The translations under genes and the position numbers were made by a program. From Streptomyces sp. JJ38 (lineage in GTDB: Bacteria; Actinomycetota; Actinomycetes; Streptomycetales; Streptomycetaceae), in NCBI RefSeq assembly GCF_019303475.1, contig NZ_JABLSI010000058.1, positions 1 to 47,615 of the forward strand: a DNA stretch of 47,615 bases. Reading direction: 5' to 3'. The notes beneath the pieces were generated by a model, which searched no databases, was not told the origin of the DNA, and was given only the letters and a program-made list of their open reading frames with translations. Positions 8,180-16,217 of the stretch are shown one piece after another. Within the stretch, counting starts at the first letter, position 1. Every line of letters begins with the position of its first letter.

Positions 8180-8632
8180 TCAGGCTCGGTCGAAGAACCA
8201 CTGCGAGCAATACTGCATCACGTGGTTATGGACGACGCACGCTCGGTACTTGATGCGCGTGCCTTCGTCCACGTTCTCGCCGTCTTTGACAGTCGAAGGA
8301 GCAGGCTGACCCCACGTGGAGGCGCGGCCGAGGAGCTTGTTGTCGCTGACCCTTCTGACATCCCCCAAGATTCCATAGCCGTCCGAGCGCGTGTCCTCGG
8401 CATAGATGTGATCACCGGAGATGTGACCACTCCAATCAAACGGGTCAGAGTTCCACCTGACTTGACCCATGGGCTTGCGGTTTTCATAGAGGGTGATCAG
8501 GCCGCTGTCGGTGTTCTTCAGGTCCGTTTGTTTGTAGGAGTTGGCAGCGCTGGCCGGGGAGGCCATAGCCAGTGTGATGACGGCAGTGACCCCTGCGGTG
8601 AGTGCTGCGCCGAACTTGGAGCGTATCTTCAC
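8180..8632 (-). CDS. Small secreted protein, paralogue of the 9704 gene
   Basis: The 150-residue product has a Sec signal peptide: a K/R start, a hydrophobic core and a cleavage site after A-S-P-A-S-A-A. The mature part is about 120 residues with two cysteines near the end (Y-R-A-C-V and Q-Y-C-S-Q-W). It shares motifs with the protein at 9704-10171: SDP followed by an aromatic residue, G-D-x-x-Y-x-x-D-x-R-x-D-G, V-x-R-V-S, and E-G-T-R before the first cysteine. GTG 8632 is preceded by GGGAGAAA. Codon use is less GC-biased than the neighbours, suggesting acquired DNA. The function is unknown; the two cysteines probably form a disulfide outside the cell. Confidence 0.75.
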   Translation of the reverse strand: MKIRSKFGAALTAGVTAVITLAMASPASAANSYKQTDLKNTDSGLITLYENRKPMGQVRWNSDPFDWSGHISGDHIYAEDTRSDGYGILGDVRRVSDNKLLGRASTWGQPAPSTVKDGENVDEGTRIKYRACVVHNHVMQYCSQWFFDRA

Positions 8633-9055
8633 TGTGTTTCTCCCAGCGTTACGTTGATCGGCAAGGACACTACCGGTCGGCTATCCGTCCCGTAGCGGGC
8701 TGGGAAAAAGAGAGACAGACACGGCTCTGACCTGTATGGATGCTGTCCGTGGGACGAGGCGTTGGGGTTGCGTGGGACGTCCCACAGAGGCATGCCACGC
8801 CCAAACCCCGCGATGCCCGTCACTCGAAGTCGACCCTGCCCCGACTCTCCGGCGCGCTGGGAACCGAGAAGAACCAAAGAACGATTCATATGGCGCCTTA
8901 CGTCTCCTGGAACTCGGCCGCCCCGTTCAGAAGCTCACCCCTGCCAGTGAATTGATCGATACCAGGAACACCCGGCTTCCCTCGCTGCTCGTCTTCTACG
9001 GGGTCGAGCGGAGGCGGACAGATATTCCGGGGGATGATGAGAAGGTCCTTGTCGA
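8633..9055. other. Intergenic region upstream of the secreted protein gene
   Basis: This 423-bp stretch lies between the minus-strand secreted-protein start and the end of the decayed AlbA-like gene. Apart from a perfect 14-nt palindrome (8772-8785) I see no gene. Base composition is lower in GC than the flanks. Confidence 0.5.
8772..8785. promoter_or_regulatory. 14-nt perfect palindrome
   Basis: GTGGGACGTCCCAC is fully self-complementary and lies 140 bp upstream of the 8632 start. It could be an operator for the secreted protein gene; no regulator is adjacent. Confidence 0.3.
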
Positions 9056-9511
9056 TCATCCCTGGTGGCAGGCGCGCAGGCTCTTGGTGTCGAGAGTCAA
9101 GCCTCCGCTGAGGTCCGTAACCAGGGTGAAGACGACGAACGCCTGCTCGCTCGTATCCAGATGGCTGATCATGTCGCGTTCGTAGCGGATCAGATCGTCG
9201 TGGCGGGCCTGGCGGCGGGGCGAGGCGGCCCTGGTAGGCGGCGGCGACTCGTCCAGTTGGCGGAGGCTGGCGCCGTTGCGGCGAAGGTAGCCCAGGCCCT
9301 CGTTGACCAGGACTCCATGCGGTGCGGAGGGCCTGCGGGGTTCAACGATCACCACCATCCCGCGGCCGGGCTGGTTGAGGTCCTCGATCTGCCGGACGTC
9401 GAAGGTGAGCAGCGGGTAGACCAGGTCGGCGACGATGTTGCGGACGCGCAGCACCTCGCCGTCGCTGAGCGCGACGCCGGAGAATTCATCTGCGCGGGCC
9501 TGGTCGCCCAC
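9056..9511 (-). pseudogene. AlbA_2/Schlafen-type DNA-binding protein, truncated
   Basis: The 151-residue frame matches only the middle of the AlbA-type family seen in Streptomyces: A-D-E-F-S-G-V, then R-N-I-V-A-D-L-V-Y-P-L-L, G-R-G-M-V-V-I, P-H-G-V-L-V-N-E-G and L-R-R-N-G-A-S. Recognisable sequence (L-I-E-C-E-R-G-V-V) continues upstream of the GTG at 9511 but meets an in-frame TGA after about 14 codons, and the N-terminal part is missing. The C terminus also stops abruptly. I read it as a decayed gene. It lies between two related secreted-protein genes. Confidence 0.65.
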
Positions 9512-9703
9512 GACTCCTCGTTCGCACTCGATCAGGCGAGTCCCCGGCCCGAGGGATCACCTCCGCCGCGTCCCGAACCCTGCCGCCCATCCCGGGAAGC
9601 GCCCTGTGCCTGGGCCCGTGGGCCACCCCCTGCTGTTCGAGGCTGAGCGTATCGGCAGGTTGGTAGGGTCGAGCGTCAAAATGATCTTCTCGGGAAGGAC
9701 CTC

Positions 9704-10171
9704 ATGAACCGCGCAACACGCCGCACAGCCCTGGCCGCTGCCGCCACTGCGCTCGCCCTCGGGGGCGTCACCGCTACAGCGGCCCCCGCCTCCGCCACGA
9801 GCGTGACCTTCGCCAGCGTTCCCTTCGGCAAGGACGGATCGCGTGCCCTGAGCGTAGGCATCGACGGCGACCACGCCGGATGGGTCACCTTCAGTTCCGA
9901 CCCCTACACGACTACCAACGGCACCTACTACAAGGGTGACACCCTCTACGTGTCGGACAAGCGCACCGACGGATTCGCCATCCGCGGCTACGTGGAACGC
10001 GTCAGCAACTGGACCAGCACCCACCACACGACCACTCACGGCCTGAAAGCGCCTGTCAGGGTCTCGGATACCAACAACATCAAGGAAGGCACACGTCTGC
10101 GCGTCAAGGCGTGCGTAGCCAAGGGCTCCAAGATCATCAAATGCTCCGGCTGGTACGGCGCCCACGCCTGA
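9704..10171 (+). CDS. Small secreted protein, paralogue of the 8180 gene
   Basis: The 155-residue product starts with a twin-Arg-containing, Ala-rich signal peptide and a likely cleavage after A-P-A-S-A. The mature protein has two C-terminal cysteines (V-K-A-C-V and I-K-C-S-G-W) spaced as in the 8180-8632 protein, plus matching blocks: S-S-D-P-Y, G-D-T-L-Y-V-S-D-K-R-T-D-G-F, V-E-R-V-S and E-G-T-R. ATG 9704 has GGAAGGA 5 nt upstream. The gene reads away from its paralogue with the AlbA-like remnant between them. It ends 70 bp before the PrsW-like gene on the same strand. No catalytic motif is visible. Confidence 0.75.
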   Translation: MNRATRRTALAAAATALALGGVTATAAPASATSVTFASVPFGKDGSRALSVGIDGDHAGWVTFSSDPYTTTNGTYYKGDTLYVSDKRTDGFAIRGYVERVSNWTSTHHTTTHGLKAPVRVSDTNNIKEGTRLRVKACVAKGSKIIKCSGWYGAHA

Positions 10172-10241
10172 TACTCCAGCCTGGTTTCGTGATCTGTCCG
10201 GTGGGTTCGGTGCCTGGCCGTCGTCGGTTAAGGTCGAGCGA

Positions 10242-11546
10242 GTGCATCCACACGCCCCCGGAGACGTCCCGGCACCCCCGAACACGCCCCCGGCACCCGC
10301 GAGCACCACCGCCGCAGTCCCGGCGATGCCCGCGGGCCAAGCGCAGTGGCACTACACCCCGCGCCGAGCCCCCTGGTGGCACAGCCGCGCCCTGCGCGCC
10401 GTGGCCATCGCGATCCTGCTCGCCCTGTGCGGCCTCACCATCATCGCGATCGTCCGCGAGCAGACCGGCACCGAGGGCTTCCTCATCGGCCTGCTCCTGT
10501 CCACCCTTCCGGTGCCGCTGCTCATAGCCGCGTTCCGCTGGGTCGACAGCGTCGAGCCCGCCCCCTGGCGGAACGTGGCCTTCGCCTTCGCCTGGGGCGC
10601 CTGCGCCGCGACCCTCGTCGCCGTCATCGCCAACACCTTCACCGCCGAGTGGCTGGCCACCAGCGTCATCGCCGACGGCGACGTCGACACCCTCGGCGCG
10701 ACCGTCGTCGCCCCCGTCGTCGAGGAGCTGGCCAAGGCCGCCGCCGTGCTGCTGCTCTTCCTCCACCGCCGCCGATTCTTCAGCGGCGTCGTGGACGGCA
10801 TCGTCACCGCCGGAGTCACCGCCACCGGCTTCGCCTTCACCGAGAACATCCTCTACCTCGGCACGGCCTACGCCGGCGACCAGCTCTACGCCTCCGACGA
10901 GTTCGCGGCGACCACCGCCCAGACCTTCGTCGTGCGCATCGTCATGTCGCCCTTCGCCCACCCGCTCTTCACCGCCATGACCGGCATCGGCTTCGGCGTC
11001 GCCGCGGCCCTCGCCGCCCACCGCCGCGCCCTGCGCGCGCTGCTCCCGGCCGTCGGGCTGCTCACCTCGATGGTGCTCCACGCCCTGTGGAACGGCTCCG
11101 CCTCCACCGACGGCCTCCACTTCCTTCTCGTCTACGCCCTCTTCATGCTCCCCGTGCTGGGCACCCTCATCTGGCTCGCCGTCTGGTACCGCGGCCGGGA
11201 CCTGCGCACCGTCCGGGACACCCTCCACACCTACGCCGCGCAGGGCTGGCTCGCCCCCGCCGAGCCCTGGACCCTGGGCTCGATGTACGCCCGCGCCCAG
11301 GCCCGCCGACTCGCGCGCCGCGCCCACGGCCCCATCGCCGCTCGCACCGTCTCCGAGTACCACGCGGCGGCCACGTCCCTCGCCCTCCTCCGCGCCCGCG
11401 CCGAACGCACGGCTCCGCCGCCCGACTTCGCGGCCCGCGAGCAGGAGCTGCTCAACCACCTCCTGGCCCTCCGCCCCCAAGCCAGCCCCCCAACCCAACA
11501 AGCCTCCCCCCGGCCCCAGCCGCTGCCATACAGACCCTGGCGGTAG
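10242..11546 (+). CDS. PrsW-family intramembrane metalloprotease
   Basis: This 434-residue integral membrane protein has about eight hydrophobic segments between residues 50 and 320. It carries the PrsW signatures in order: V-V-E-E-L-A-K (EE at 161-162), F-T-E-N-I-L-Y (199-205), S-P-F-A-H-P-L-F (His240) and V-L-H-A-L-W-N (His280). In Bacillus, PrsW makes a first cut in an anti-sigma factor; the target here is unknown and no anti-sigma gene is adjacent. The N terminus (about 45 residues) is Pro/Ala-rich and the C terminus adds a charged cytoplasmic tail ending in Pro/Gln repeats. GTG 10242 is the likely start. It converges on the restriction island with a gap of 27 bp. Confidence 0.88.
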   Translation: MHPHAPGDVPAPPNTPPAPASTTAAVPAMPAGQAQWHYTPRRAPWWHSRALRAVAIAILLALCGLTIIAIVREQTGTEGFLIGLLLSTLPVPLLIAAFRWVDSVEPAPWRNVAFAFAWGACAATLVAVIANTFTAEWLATSVIADGDVDTLGATVVAPVVEELAKAAAVLLLFLHRRRFFSGVVDGIVTAGVTATGFAFTENILYLGTAYAGDQLYASDEFAATTAQTFVVRIVMSPFAHPLFTAMTGIGFGVAAALAAHRRALRALLPAVGLLTSMVLHALWNGSASTDGLHFLLVYALFMLPVLGTLIWLAVWYRGRDLRTVRDTLHTYAAQGWLAPAEPWTLGSMYARAQARRLARRAHGPIAARTVSEYHAAATSLALLRARAERTAPPPDFAAREQELLNHLLALRPQASPPTQQASPRPQPLPYRPWR

Positions 11547-11573
11547 GCGGCGGCCGGTCCCGGTCACGCCCGA

Positions 11574-12404
11574 TCAGCCCCAGCTGGCCGATGCCATCGC
11601 ACGCCGCAGCCCGTCAGCAGCGGCGTCCAGCTGCCCGGACGATGGCAGATGCACCACACCGAACTCGCTGGCCGCTCCCAGCTCGATCGTGTGGAAGCCC
11701 AGCGCCGGTACCACATCTGCGAGAAGCCGCTCTGGGGGCACCTTTCGCCCGTCGTGCTCTCCATGCCGGAACTTCTTGTTGCCGACACGCAGGCTCAACG
11801 CTGTCCGGCCAACCCAAGCGTCCACTCGGAACAGTGCGTCAGCGAGCGGGTGTACCTCCAGTGGGATGCCCCGGCTGCGAAGTTCCACGATCGTGTAGGT
11901 CTCGCGCAGGAAGCTGTAGTACGCGTTGCCGACTCGCCAGCGCATGGCCGCCTTCACCAGCCACTCCGGTGTACCCCTGTCCACTTCCGCAGCAATGGCG
12001 CGCCGCGCCGGCTCGCCCAGCATCTCCCGTCCCAGTTCATCCGTCATGGCGTAGTCGCGCACTTCGCCGAAGGCAGGAAGCCTGCCCGTGCGTTCCATGC
12101 AGATATGGAGTGCGTGAGTGAAAGCGAAATCAGGGTGCCAGTCCACGATGCGCCGTACCGACTCTGCGTCGCGCCGTTTCACCTCGCCAAGCGCATGCTC
12201 CGTGCGACGGCACACGTCCCAGATGTCCTGGGACGTTAGGTCATAGACGACACGGGTCTCATGCGCCTGGACCACGGGAGCCACAGCCCGTCGCCTCGGA
12301 TCATTGCGCCAGGTGTCGTAGAGCTGCCTGGTGTTCTGCGACACGCAGAACACCAGGAGCACGTCTTCTAAACGTGTTGTCATGGAGCCCGACCCCCAAC
12401 GCAT
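11574..12404 (-). CDS. Hypothetical protein of the restriction island
   Basis: The 276-residue soluble protein has no family I recognise. It contains clustered aromatic and charged segments: a region around F-C-V-S-Q-N-T-R-Q-L-Y near the start, D-W-H-P-D-F-A-F-T-H, and a C-terminal part with D-A-L-F-R-V-D-A-W-V followed by L-S-L-R-V-G-N-K-K-F and a GRK turn. That last block has the spacing of a degraded nuclease core, but no clear D...ExK is present. ATG 12404 has GGGAAGG 4 nt upstream. It is 56 bp downstream of the HNH gene on the same strand and probably in its operon. Codon use is less GC-biased than housekeeping genes, as in the rest of the island. Confidence 0.65.
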   Translation of the reverse strand: MRWGSGSMTTRLEDVLLVFCVSQNTRQLYDTWRNDPRRRAVAPVVQAHETRVVYDLTSQDIWDVCRRTEHALGEVKRRDAESVRRIVDWHPDFAFTHALHICMERTGRLPAFGEVRDYAMTDELGREMLGEPARRAIAAEVDRGTPEWLVKAAMRWRVGNAYYSFLRETYTIVELRSRGIPLEVHPLADALFRVDAWVGRTALSLRVGNKKFRHGEHDGRKVPPERLLADVVPALGFHTIELGAASEFGVVHLPSSGQLDAAADGLRRAMASASWG

Positions 12405-12460
12405 GGTGCCTTCCCTCACCTCAGCGTAGGGGCAGTCACTGACATCGCGAGGTGAATCGC

Positions 12461-13174
12461 TCAGCGCCGGTCCAGGTCCCTGATGACTTGGTCAGCCAGC
12501 TCTGCCATCACTGTCAGGCGGTCGGCCGGAGAGAGCCGCGCCCAGTCGATGAAGAGCTTCTCCGTGTCGTCCAAGGTTCGTCGGCCTGCCTGCATCCACC
12601 CATACAGCCGCCGCTTCTCCTTCAGACCGCCCAGATGGGAAAGGTGTGCCAGGACCTGTTCCTTCGTCGGCGGGTCAGTCGTGACGTCACGGGCCTCGTC
12701 ACCGCACCGCTGACACTCCGCGCGGAGGTTCTCATCGTCGTTCGAACCCGCGCGGTTCACGGGAATCACGTGCCCCACGGTCAGCGTGGCGCGGCGTTCG
12801 GGGGCGTCGGGAAACGCTGCACCGGCCTGGATGCCGCAAACCTGACACGTGTGCCCATCGCGCTCAAGGATGCGCCGACGCTTGGGCCCCGTGATGTTCT
12901 TCCGCACGGTCTTGGGAGCAGGCTCCCCGAGGTCGATGCGCACTCCCAACTCGACGACCCGGTATTCGTTGGGCCGAAGATTCGGGTTGATCTTGTAGTT
13001 GTCGATGCGCCAGCCCATCTCACGAAGCTGGCGCATCCGGCGATCGGCCTGGGCTACGTCCGGAACGGCACGGAACAGATCGAGCTTTGTGAACGTCCCG
13101 CCCGGACCAACTCCGGCAATGAACTCCGCCACCAGCCTGATCGAGGACTGGCGGGCTTCACCGCTCCCAGCCAT
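12461..13174 (-). CDS. HNH endonuclease of the restriction island
   Basis: The 237-residue protein has an N-terminal helical/winged-helix-like part (1-75, with R-Q-L-R-E-M-G-W-R-I) and a C-terminal HNH nuclease. Visible elements are C-Q-V-C-G (Cys110, Cys113), G-H-V-I-P-V (His135), N-D-D-E-N-L (Asn145, Asn149) and C-Q-R-C-G (Cys154, Cys157); the four cysteines would hold a structural zinc. HNH proteins like this are often encoded beside cytosine methyltransferases. It is transcribed divergently from the NaeI-like endonuclease with a 184-bp shared promoter region, and heads a two-gene operon with the unknown gene at 11574. It may be a second nuclease or a control factor. Confidence 0.85.
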   Translation of the reverse strand: MAGSGEARQSSIRLVAEFIAGVGPGGTFTKLDLFRAVPDVAQADRRMRQLREMGWRIDNYKINPNLRPNEYRVVELGVRIDLGEPAPKTVRKNITGPKRRRILERDGHTCQVCGIQAGAAFPDAPERRATLTVGHVIPVNRAGSNDDENLRAECQRCGDEARDVTTDPPTKEQVLAHLSHLGGLKEKRRLYGWMQAGRRTLDDTEKLFIDWARLSPADRLTVMAELADQVIRDLDRR

Positions 13175-13248
13175 GACTGCTCCATCCTGCTACACGTTCA
13201 ACGCCAGGCACATATTGTCATACGAACCGGCCCTGGTCTAAAGTCCAT

Positions 13249-13280
13249 CCGGCGCAGCGTCCGGCATCGTCCGGCGCAGC
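13249..13280. promoter_or_regulatory. Direct repeats in the divergent promoter of the restriction island
   Basis: CCGGCGCAGC occurs at 13249-13258 and again at 13271-13280, exactly 22 bp (two helical turns) apart. The second and first copies are both preceded by T, and related GTCCGGC words lie between. The pair sits between the divergent HNH and NaeI-like genes. It could bind a regulator that controls both. Confidence 0.4.
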
Positions 13281-13358
13281 ACGATCGTTGCCGGACGGCA
13301 ACTCAGCCCACCGGTCACTTGCCCAGTTTCGAACGGAAGCCCACCAGAGGACGGTTTG

Positions 13359-14345
13359 ATGACGGAGACGAACGCCTACATTCCGCAACAGCTCCCGGAC
13401 GTCGCGGCAGCAACGGCCATCGCCACAACGCCGCTCGGCGACGCGGAGCTGGCTGCGGTTGCAACCCATCTGAAGGGGCTTGACCCGGCCGGCAGCAGAT
13501 TCGCCGCAGTCCTGCGCGACACGATCGACCAGTTGCTGAACGGCGAGGCCACAGGACGCTACGACTGGCAGCAGCTCTTCAAGACCGAGAAGACCCACGC
13601 CGGCACCCTGGTGGAGATCAACGTTCAGCGCGAGTTCCAGCTCGCGGACGGCCAGGAGATGGACTACTCCATCTGCGGCGTCGACGTCGACTGCAAGTAC
13701 TCCCAGCAGTTCGGCGGCTGGATGATACCGCCGGAGGCCATGGGGCACATCTGCTTGCTGCTCTGGGCTGAAGACCGCACGAGCCGGTGGAGCGCCGGGC
13801 TTCTGCGCGTACGTCGCGAAGTGCTGAACAAGGGCAACAACCGCGACCACAAACTCACGGTGAAGGCAGCACACCGGGACAGCATCCACTGGCTGTGGAA
13901 GGATCAGCCGCTTCCCGAGAACGTCCTGCTGCACATGCTCCCTGCGGACCGAGAGGCCGTGCTCTCGCCGTCTCTCTCGGGCCAGGCCCGGGTCAACGAG
14001 CTGTTCCGACGGGCGCAGAACCGCCCGGTCAGCCGCAACGTCGTCCGCACTGTCGCACAGCAGAAGGACTACATGAAGCGCGTCCGGTACAACGGGGGTG
14101 CTCGGTCCCAGCTGCGGTCCGAGGGAATCCTGATCATGGGGGACTACGCGAGCCACCAGGATGTCGCTCGGTCGCTTGGCATCTACGTGCCAAAGGAAGG
14201 TGAGTTCGTCAGTGCCCGGGTCGTGCCTGCCGCCGAGCTTCACGGCCGTGCGCCCAGCGTCACTTTGGATGGTCACGCCTGGGTGCGGGCCAGGCCGGAG
14301 GACCCAGTCGTGCCGGCGCCCTCCCTGCCGTCCCACAAGAAGTAG
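13359..14345 (+). CDS. NaeI-family type II restriction endonuclease
   Basis: The 328-residue protein matches NaeI along its length. The catalytic set appears with NaeI spacing: Glu86 in T-L-V-E-I-N, Asp102 in M-D-Y, then Asp111-Cys-Lys113 (16 and 9 residues apart, as I recall for Glu70, Asp86, Asp95 and Lys97 of NaeI). The block K-T-E-K-T-H precedes it. The C-terminal half (from G-Q-A-R-V-N-E-L-F-R-R) corresponds to the NaeI domain that binds a second, effector DNA copy. NaeI cuts GCCGGC; the same or a similar site is inferred. The stretch that in NaeI mimics a DNA ligase active site (LYDGQR) reads LLNGEA here. ATG 13359 has AGAGGA upstream. Vsr follows on the same strand. Confidence 0.93.
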   Translation: MTETNAYIPQQLPDVAAATAIATTPLGDAELAAVATHLKGLDPAGSRFAAVLRDTIDQLLNGEATGRYDWQQLFKTEKTHAGTLVEINVQREFQLADGQEMDYSICGVDVDCKYSQQFGGWMIPPEAMGHICLLLWAEDRTSRWSAGLLRVRREVLNKGNNRDHKLTVKAAHRDSIHWLWKDQPLPENVLLHMLPADREAVLSPSLSGQARVNELFRRAQNRPVSRNVVRTVAQQKDYMKRVRYNGGARSQLRSEGILIMGDYASHQDVARSLGIYVPKEGEFVSARVVPAAELHGRAPSVTLDGHAWVRARPEDPVVPAPSLPSHKK

Positions 14346-14456
14346 CCCCAGGGGAGGTCCTAAGCTGTTGCCTGTAGCCGCCTCTCGGCGAGCCGCACTC
14401 GTTGCAGGAAACACGCCAGCCGCGGCGCCGGGTGGCCTGAGCAGGTAGTCGTCAGT

Positions 14457-14927
14457 ATGAACCAAGCCGAGAACGCGGCGAGCTCCCGGGAGAGTCTGCC
14501 TGCCGGTTCATGGGCCTCCTCGGCCGCCCGGCGACGCAACATGCAGGCGATCCGCAGCCGCGATACCAAGCCTGAGCGGGTGATCCGGCAGCTGGTCCAT
14601 GCCCAAGGCCTGCGGTATCGCGTCGCAGCCCGGCCACTGCCGGGGCTGCGACGCACCGCGGACATGGTCTTCCGGCCTGCCAAAGTGGCCGTGTTCGTGG
14701 ACGGCTGTTACTGGCACGGCTGCCCGGAGCACTACATTCCCCCAAGGACGAACTCGGGGTATTGGTCCGAGAAGGTCGCCAGGAACGTAGCCCGGGACCG
14801 CGAAACGGACATGTTGCTCACCGAGGCGGGCTGGACCGTCCTGCGTTTCTGGGAGCACGAGTCACCGGACGCTTGCGCTCTCAAGGTCTTCGACACCGTG
14901 ACCGAGCTTCGCCCCCGGAAGCTCTGA
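14457..14927 (+). CDS. vsr: Very short patch repair endonuclease (Vsr)
   Basis: The 156-residue nickase belongs to the Vsr family, which cuts 5' of the T in T:G mismatches made by deamination of 5-methylcytosine, starting repair to C:G. Motifs include R-R-N-M-Q-A-I-R-S-R-D-T-K-P-E (26-40), the catalytic Asp69 in T-A-D-M-V-F, and V-D-G-C-Y-W-H-G-C-P-E-H (81-92) with the active-site His87 and zinc-binding Cys residues. It lies 111 bp after the NaeI-like gene. Its 3' end overlaps the convergent methyltransferase gene by 66 bp. It should repair damage at the methylated restriction sites of this system. Confidence 0.93.
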   Translation: MNQAENAASSRESLPAGSWASSAARRRNMQAIRSRDTKPERVIRQLVHAQGLRYRVAARPLPGLRRTADMVFRPAKVAVFVDGCYWHGCPEHYIPPRTNSGYWSEKVARNVARDRETDMLLTEAGWTVLRFWEHESPDACALKVFDTVTELRPRKL

Positions 14928-16046
14928 GGCAGTTGGCAGGTCGAAAAGTGCGGCGCTCTCCGGCCAGCGGGATTGCTGCATACCCGGACTCGGATTCACC
15001 CTGCCCTTTTCCAGTGCAGTGATAATGTGCTCACCAATGACTCGCGCGACCGGCGGCGGGAACGCATTGCCGACCTGCCGATAAGCAGCCGTCTTGCCGC
15101 CGGAGAACTTCCAGTGCTCGGGGAATCCCTGGACGATGGCGGCCTGAGTGACGGTGAGCTTGGGCCCGATCTCCTGGCCCTCTTTGTCCCTGGGGTACAG
15201 ATCCCGCTCGGGGTCCACCATCTTGTCCGGCTCATTCGCAACACCCATGGCGTCCACTCCGAGCTTCCGCCACGCCTTCTTCGCCCTCGTCGGCCCGAGG
15301 TCGGCCCCTCCGTGCTTCTTCGACCCGCCGACAAGCGTGGGGGCGATACCGCCTTCCGCCTTACGCAGCCACCGCTGGTAAGCCGCCTTGCCGCGCTCGG
15401 TCTCCCCGAAACGAGCCGCCATGGAAGGCGCCAGCGCTTCAGCAAGTGTCCTGATCCTCACTTCACGGGGATCCGGCCATGCGAAATATCCCGCGAACTG
15501 TGGCTGCATCGCCACAAGGATCGCACGCGGACGCAGTTGAGGAACTCCGTAGTCACGCGCTTCCAGGAGTTCCCAACCGCAGATCTCGTACCCTGACTCC
15601 CGCAGTCGCGGCAGGATTTCGTTCTCCCTGTAGTCCGCGAACTTCTCGTCCAGGAGGCCCCGGACGTTCTCGATCAGGACGGCTCTGGGCTTCAGGAAGT
15701 CAACGAGGTCAAGCATGTTCGGGAACAGATCACGCTCGTCGTCCCGGCCAAGCTGGCGACCAGCGGCAGAAAACGGCGGGCAGGGGACTCCCCCGGCCAG
15801 CAGGTCGAGCTGACCCTCAGCTAGCCCCAGCTCCTCTGGCTTGAACTTGGTGAGGTCCCTACCGAGAACCTCGCACTGGCCCCAGCCAGCCTCCTCCGTC
15901 ACGTTCAGCTTCAGGGTTTCGCACGCATGACGATCGATCTCGATCAGCGCGAGATGCTTGAAGCCCGCTTGGTGCAGACCCAGGGCTTGGCCGCCGGCTC
16001 CCGCACAGATCTCCACCGAGGTGAACCCCGGCTCAGTGCTGGTCAT
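14862..16046 (-). CDS. C5-cytosine DNA methyltransferase (M.NaeI-like)
   Basis: The 394-residue enzyme carries the ordered motifs of 5mC methyltransferases: motif I E-I-C-A-G-A-G-G (12-19), motif IV G-V-P-C-P-P-F (Cys89 nucleophile), motif VI I-E-N-V-R-G (125-130), motif VIII in Q-L-R-P-R-A-I, and motif X R-Q-V-G-N-A-F-P-P-P. A target-recognition region lies between about 190 and 310. By context it protects the site cut by the NaeI-like enzyme. ATG 16046 has AAAGGAG 6 nt upstream; a longer in-frame start 60 bp upstream has no better signal. The last 66 bp are antisense to the end of vsr, an overlap that could couple their expression. Confidence 0.93.
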   Translation of the reverse strand: MTSTEPGFTSVEICAGAGGQALGLHQAGFKHLALIEIDRHACETLKLNVTEEAGWGQCEVLGRDLTKFKPEELGLAEGQLDLLAGGVPCPPFSAAGRQLGRDDERDLFPNMLDLVDFLKPRAVLIENVRGLLDEKFADYRENEILPRLRESGYEICGWELLEARDYGVPQLRPRAILVAMQPQFAGYFAWPDPREVRIRTLAEALAPSMAARFGETERGKAAYQRWLRKAEGGIAPTLVGGSKKHGGADLGPTRAKKAWRKLGVDAMGVANEPDKMVDPERDLYPRDKEGQEIGPKLTVTQAAIVQGFPEHWKFSGGKTAAYRQVGNAFPPPVARVIGEHIITALEKGRVNPSPGMQQSRWPESAALFDLPTASELPGAKLGHGVEDLESASVR

Positions 16047-16217
16047 GCACACTCCTTTCACGCAGCGACGGACCTTGCGCACGCCCGCCATCACAGAGAG
16101 TGACACTCCCCACTGACATCACGACCTCACTAGTGTGCGGCACAGCTTCACGGCACTCGCTCCGCCCTCTGGATATCACCGAACCGCCCTCTCTCGTGAC
16201 TCACTCCCACCACTGCG

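Noticed and set aside
8736..9185. Plus-strand frames between the two secreted-protein genes
   Set aside because: They lack ribosome binding sites and recognisable content and overlap the AlbA-like remnant on the other strand.
10346..12121. 591-codon plus-strand frame rich in Arg and Pro
   Set aside because: It is a frame shadow of the PrsW-like gene and then crosses genes on the other strand; composition is typical of out-of-frame GC-rich DNA.
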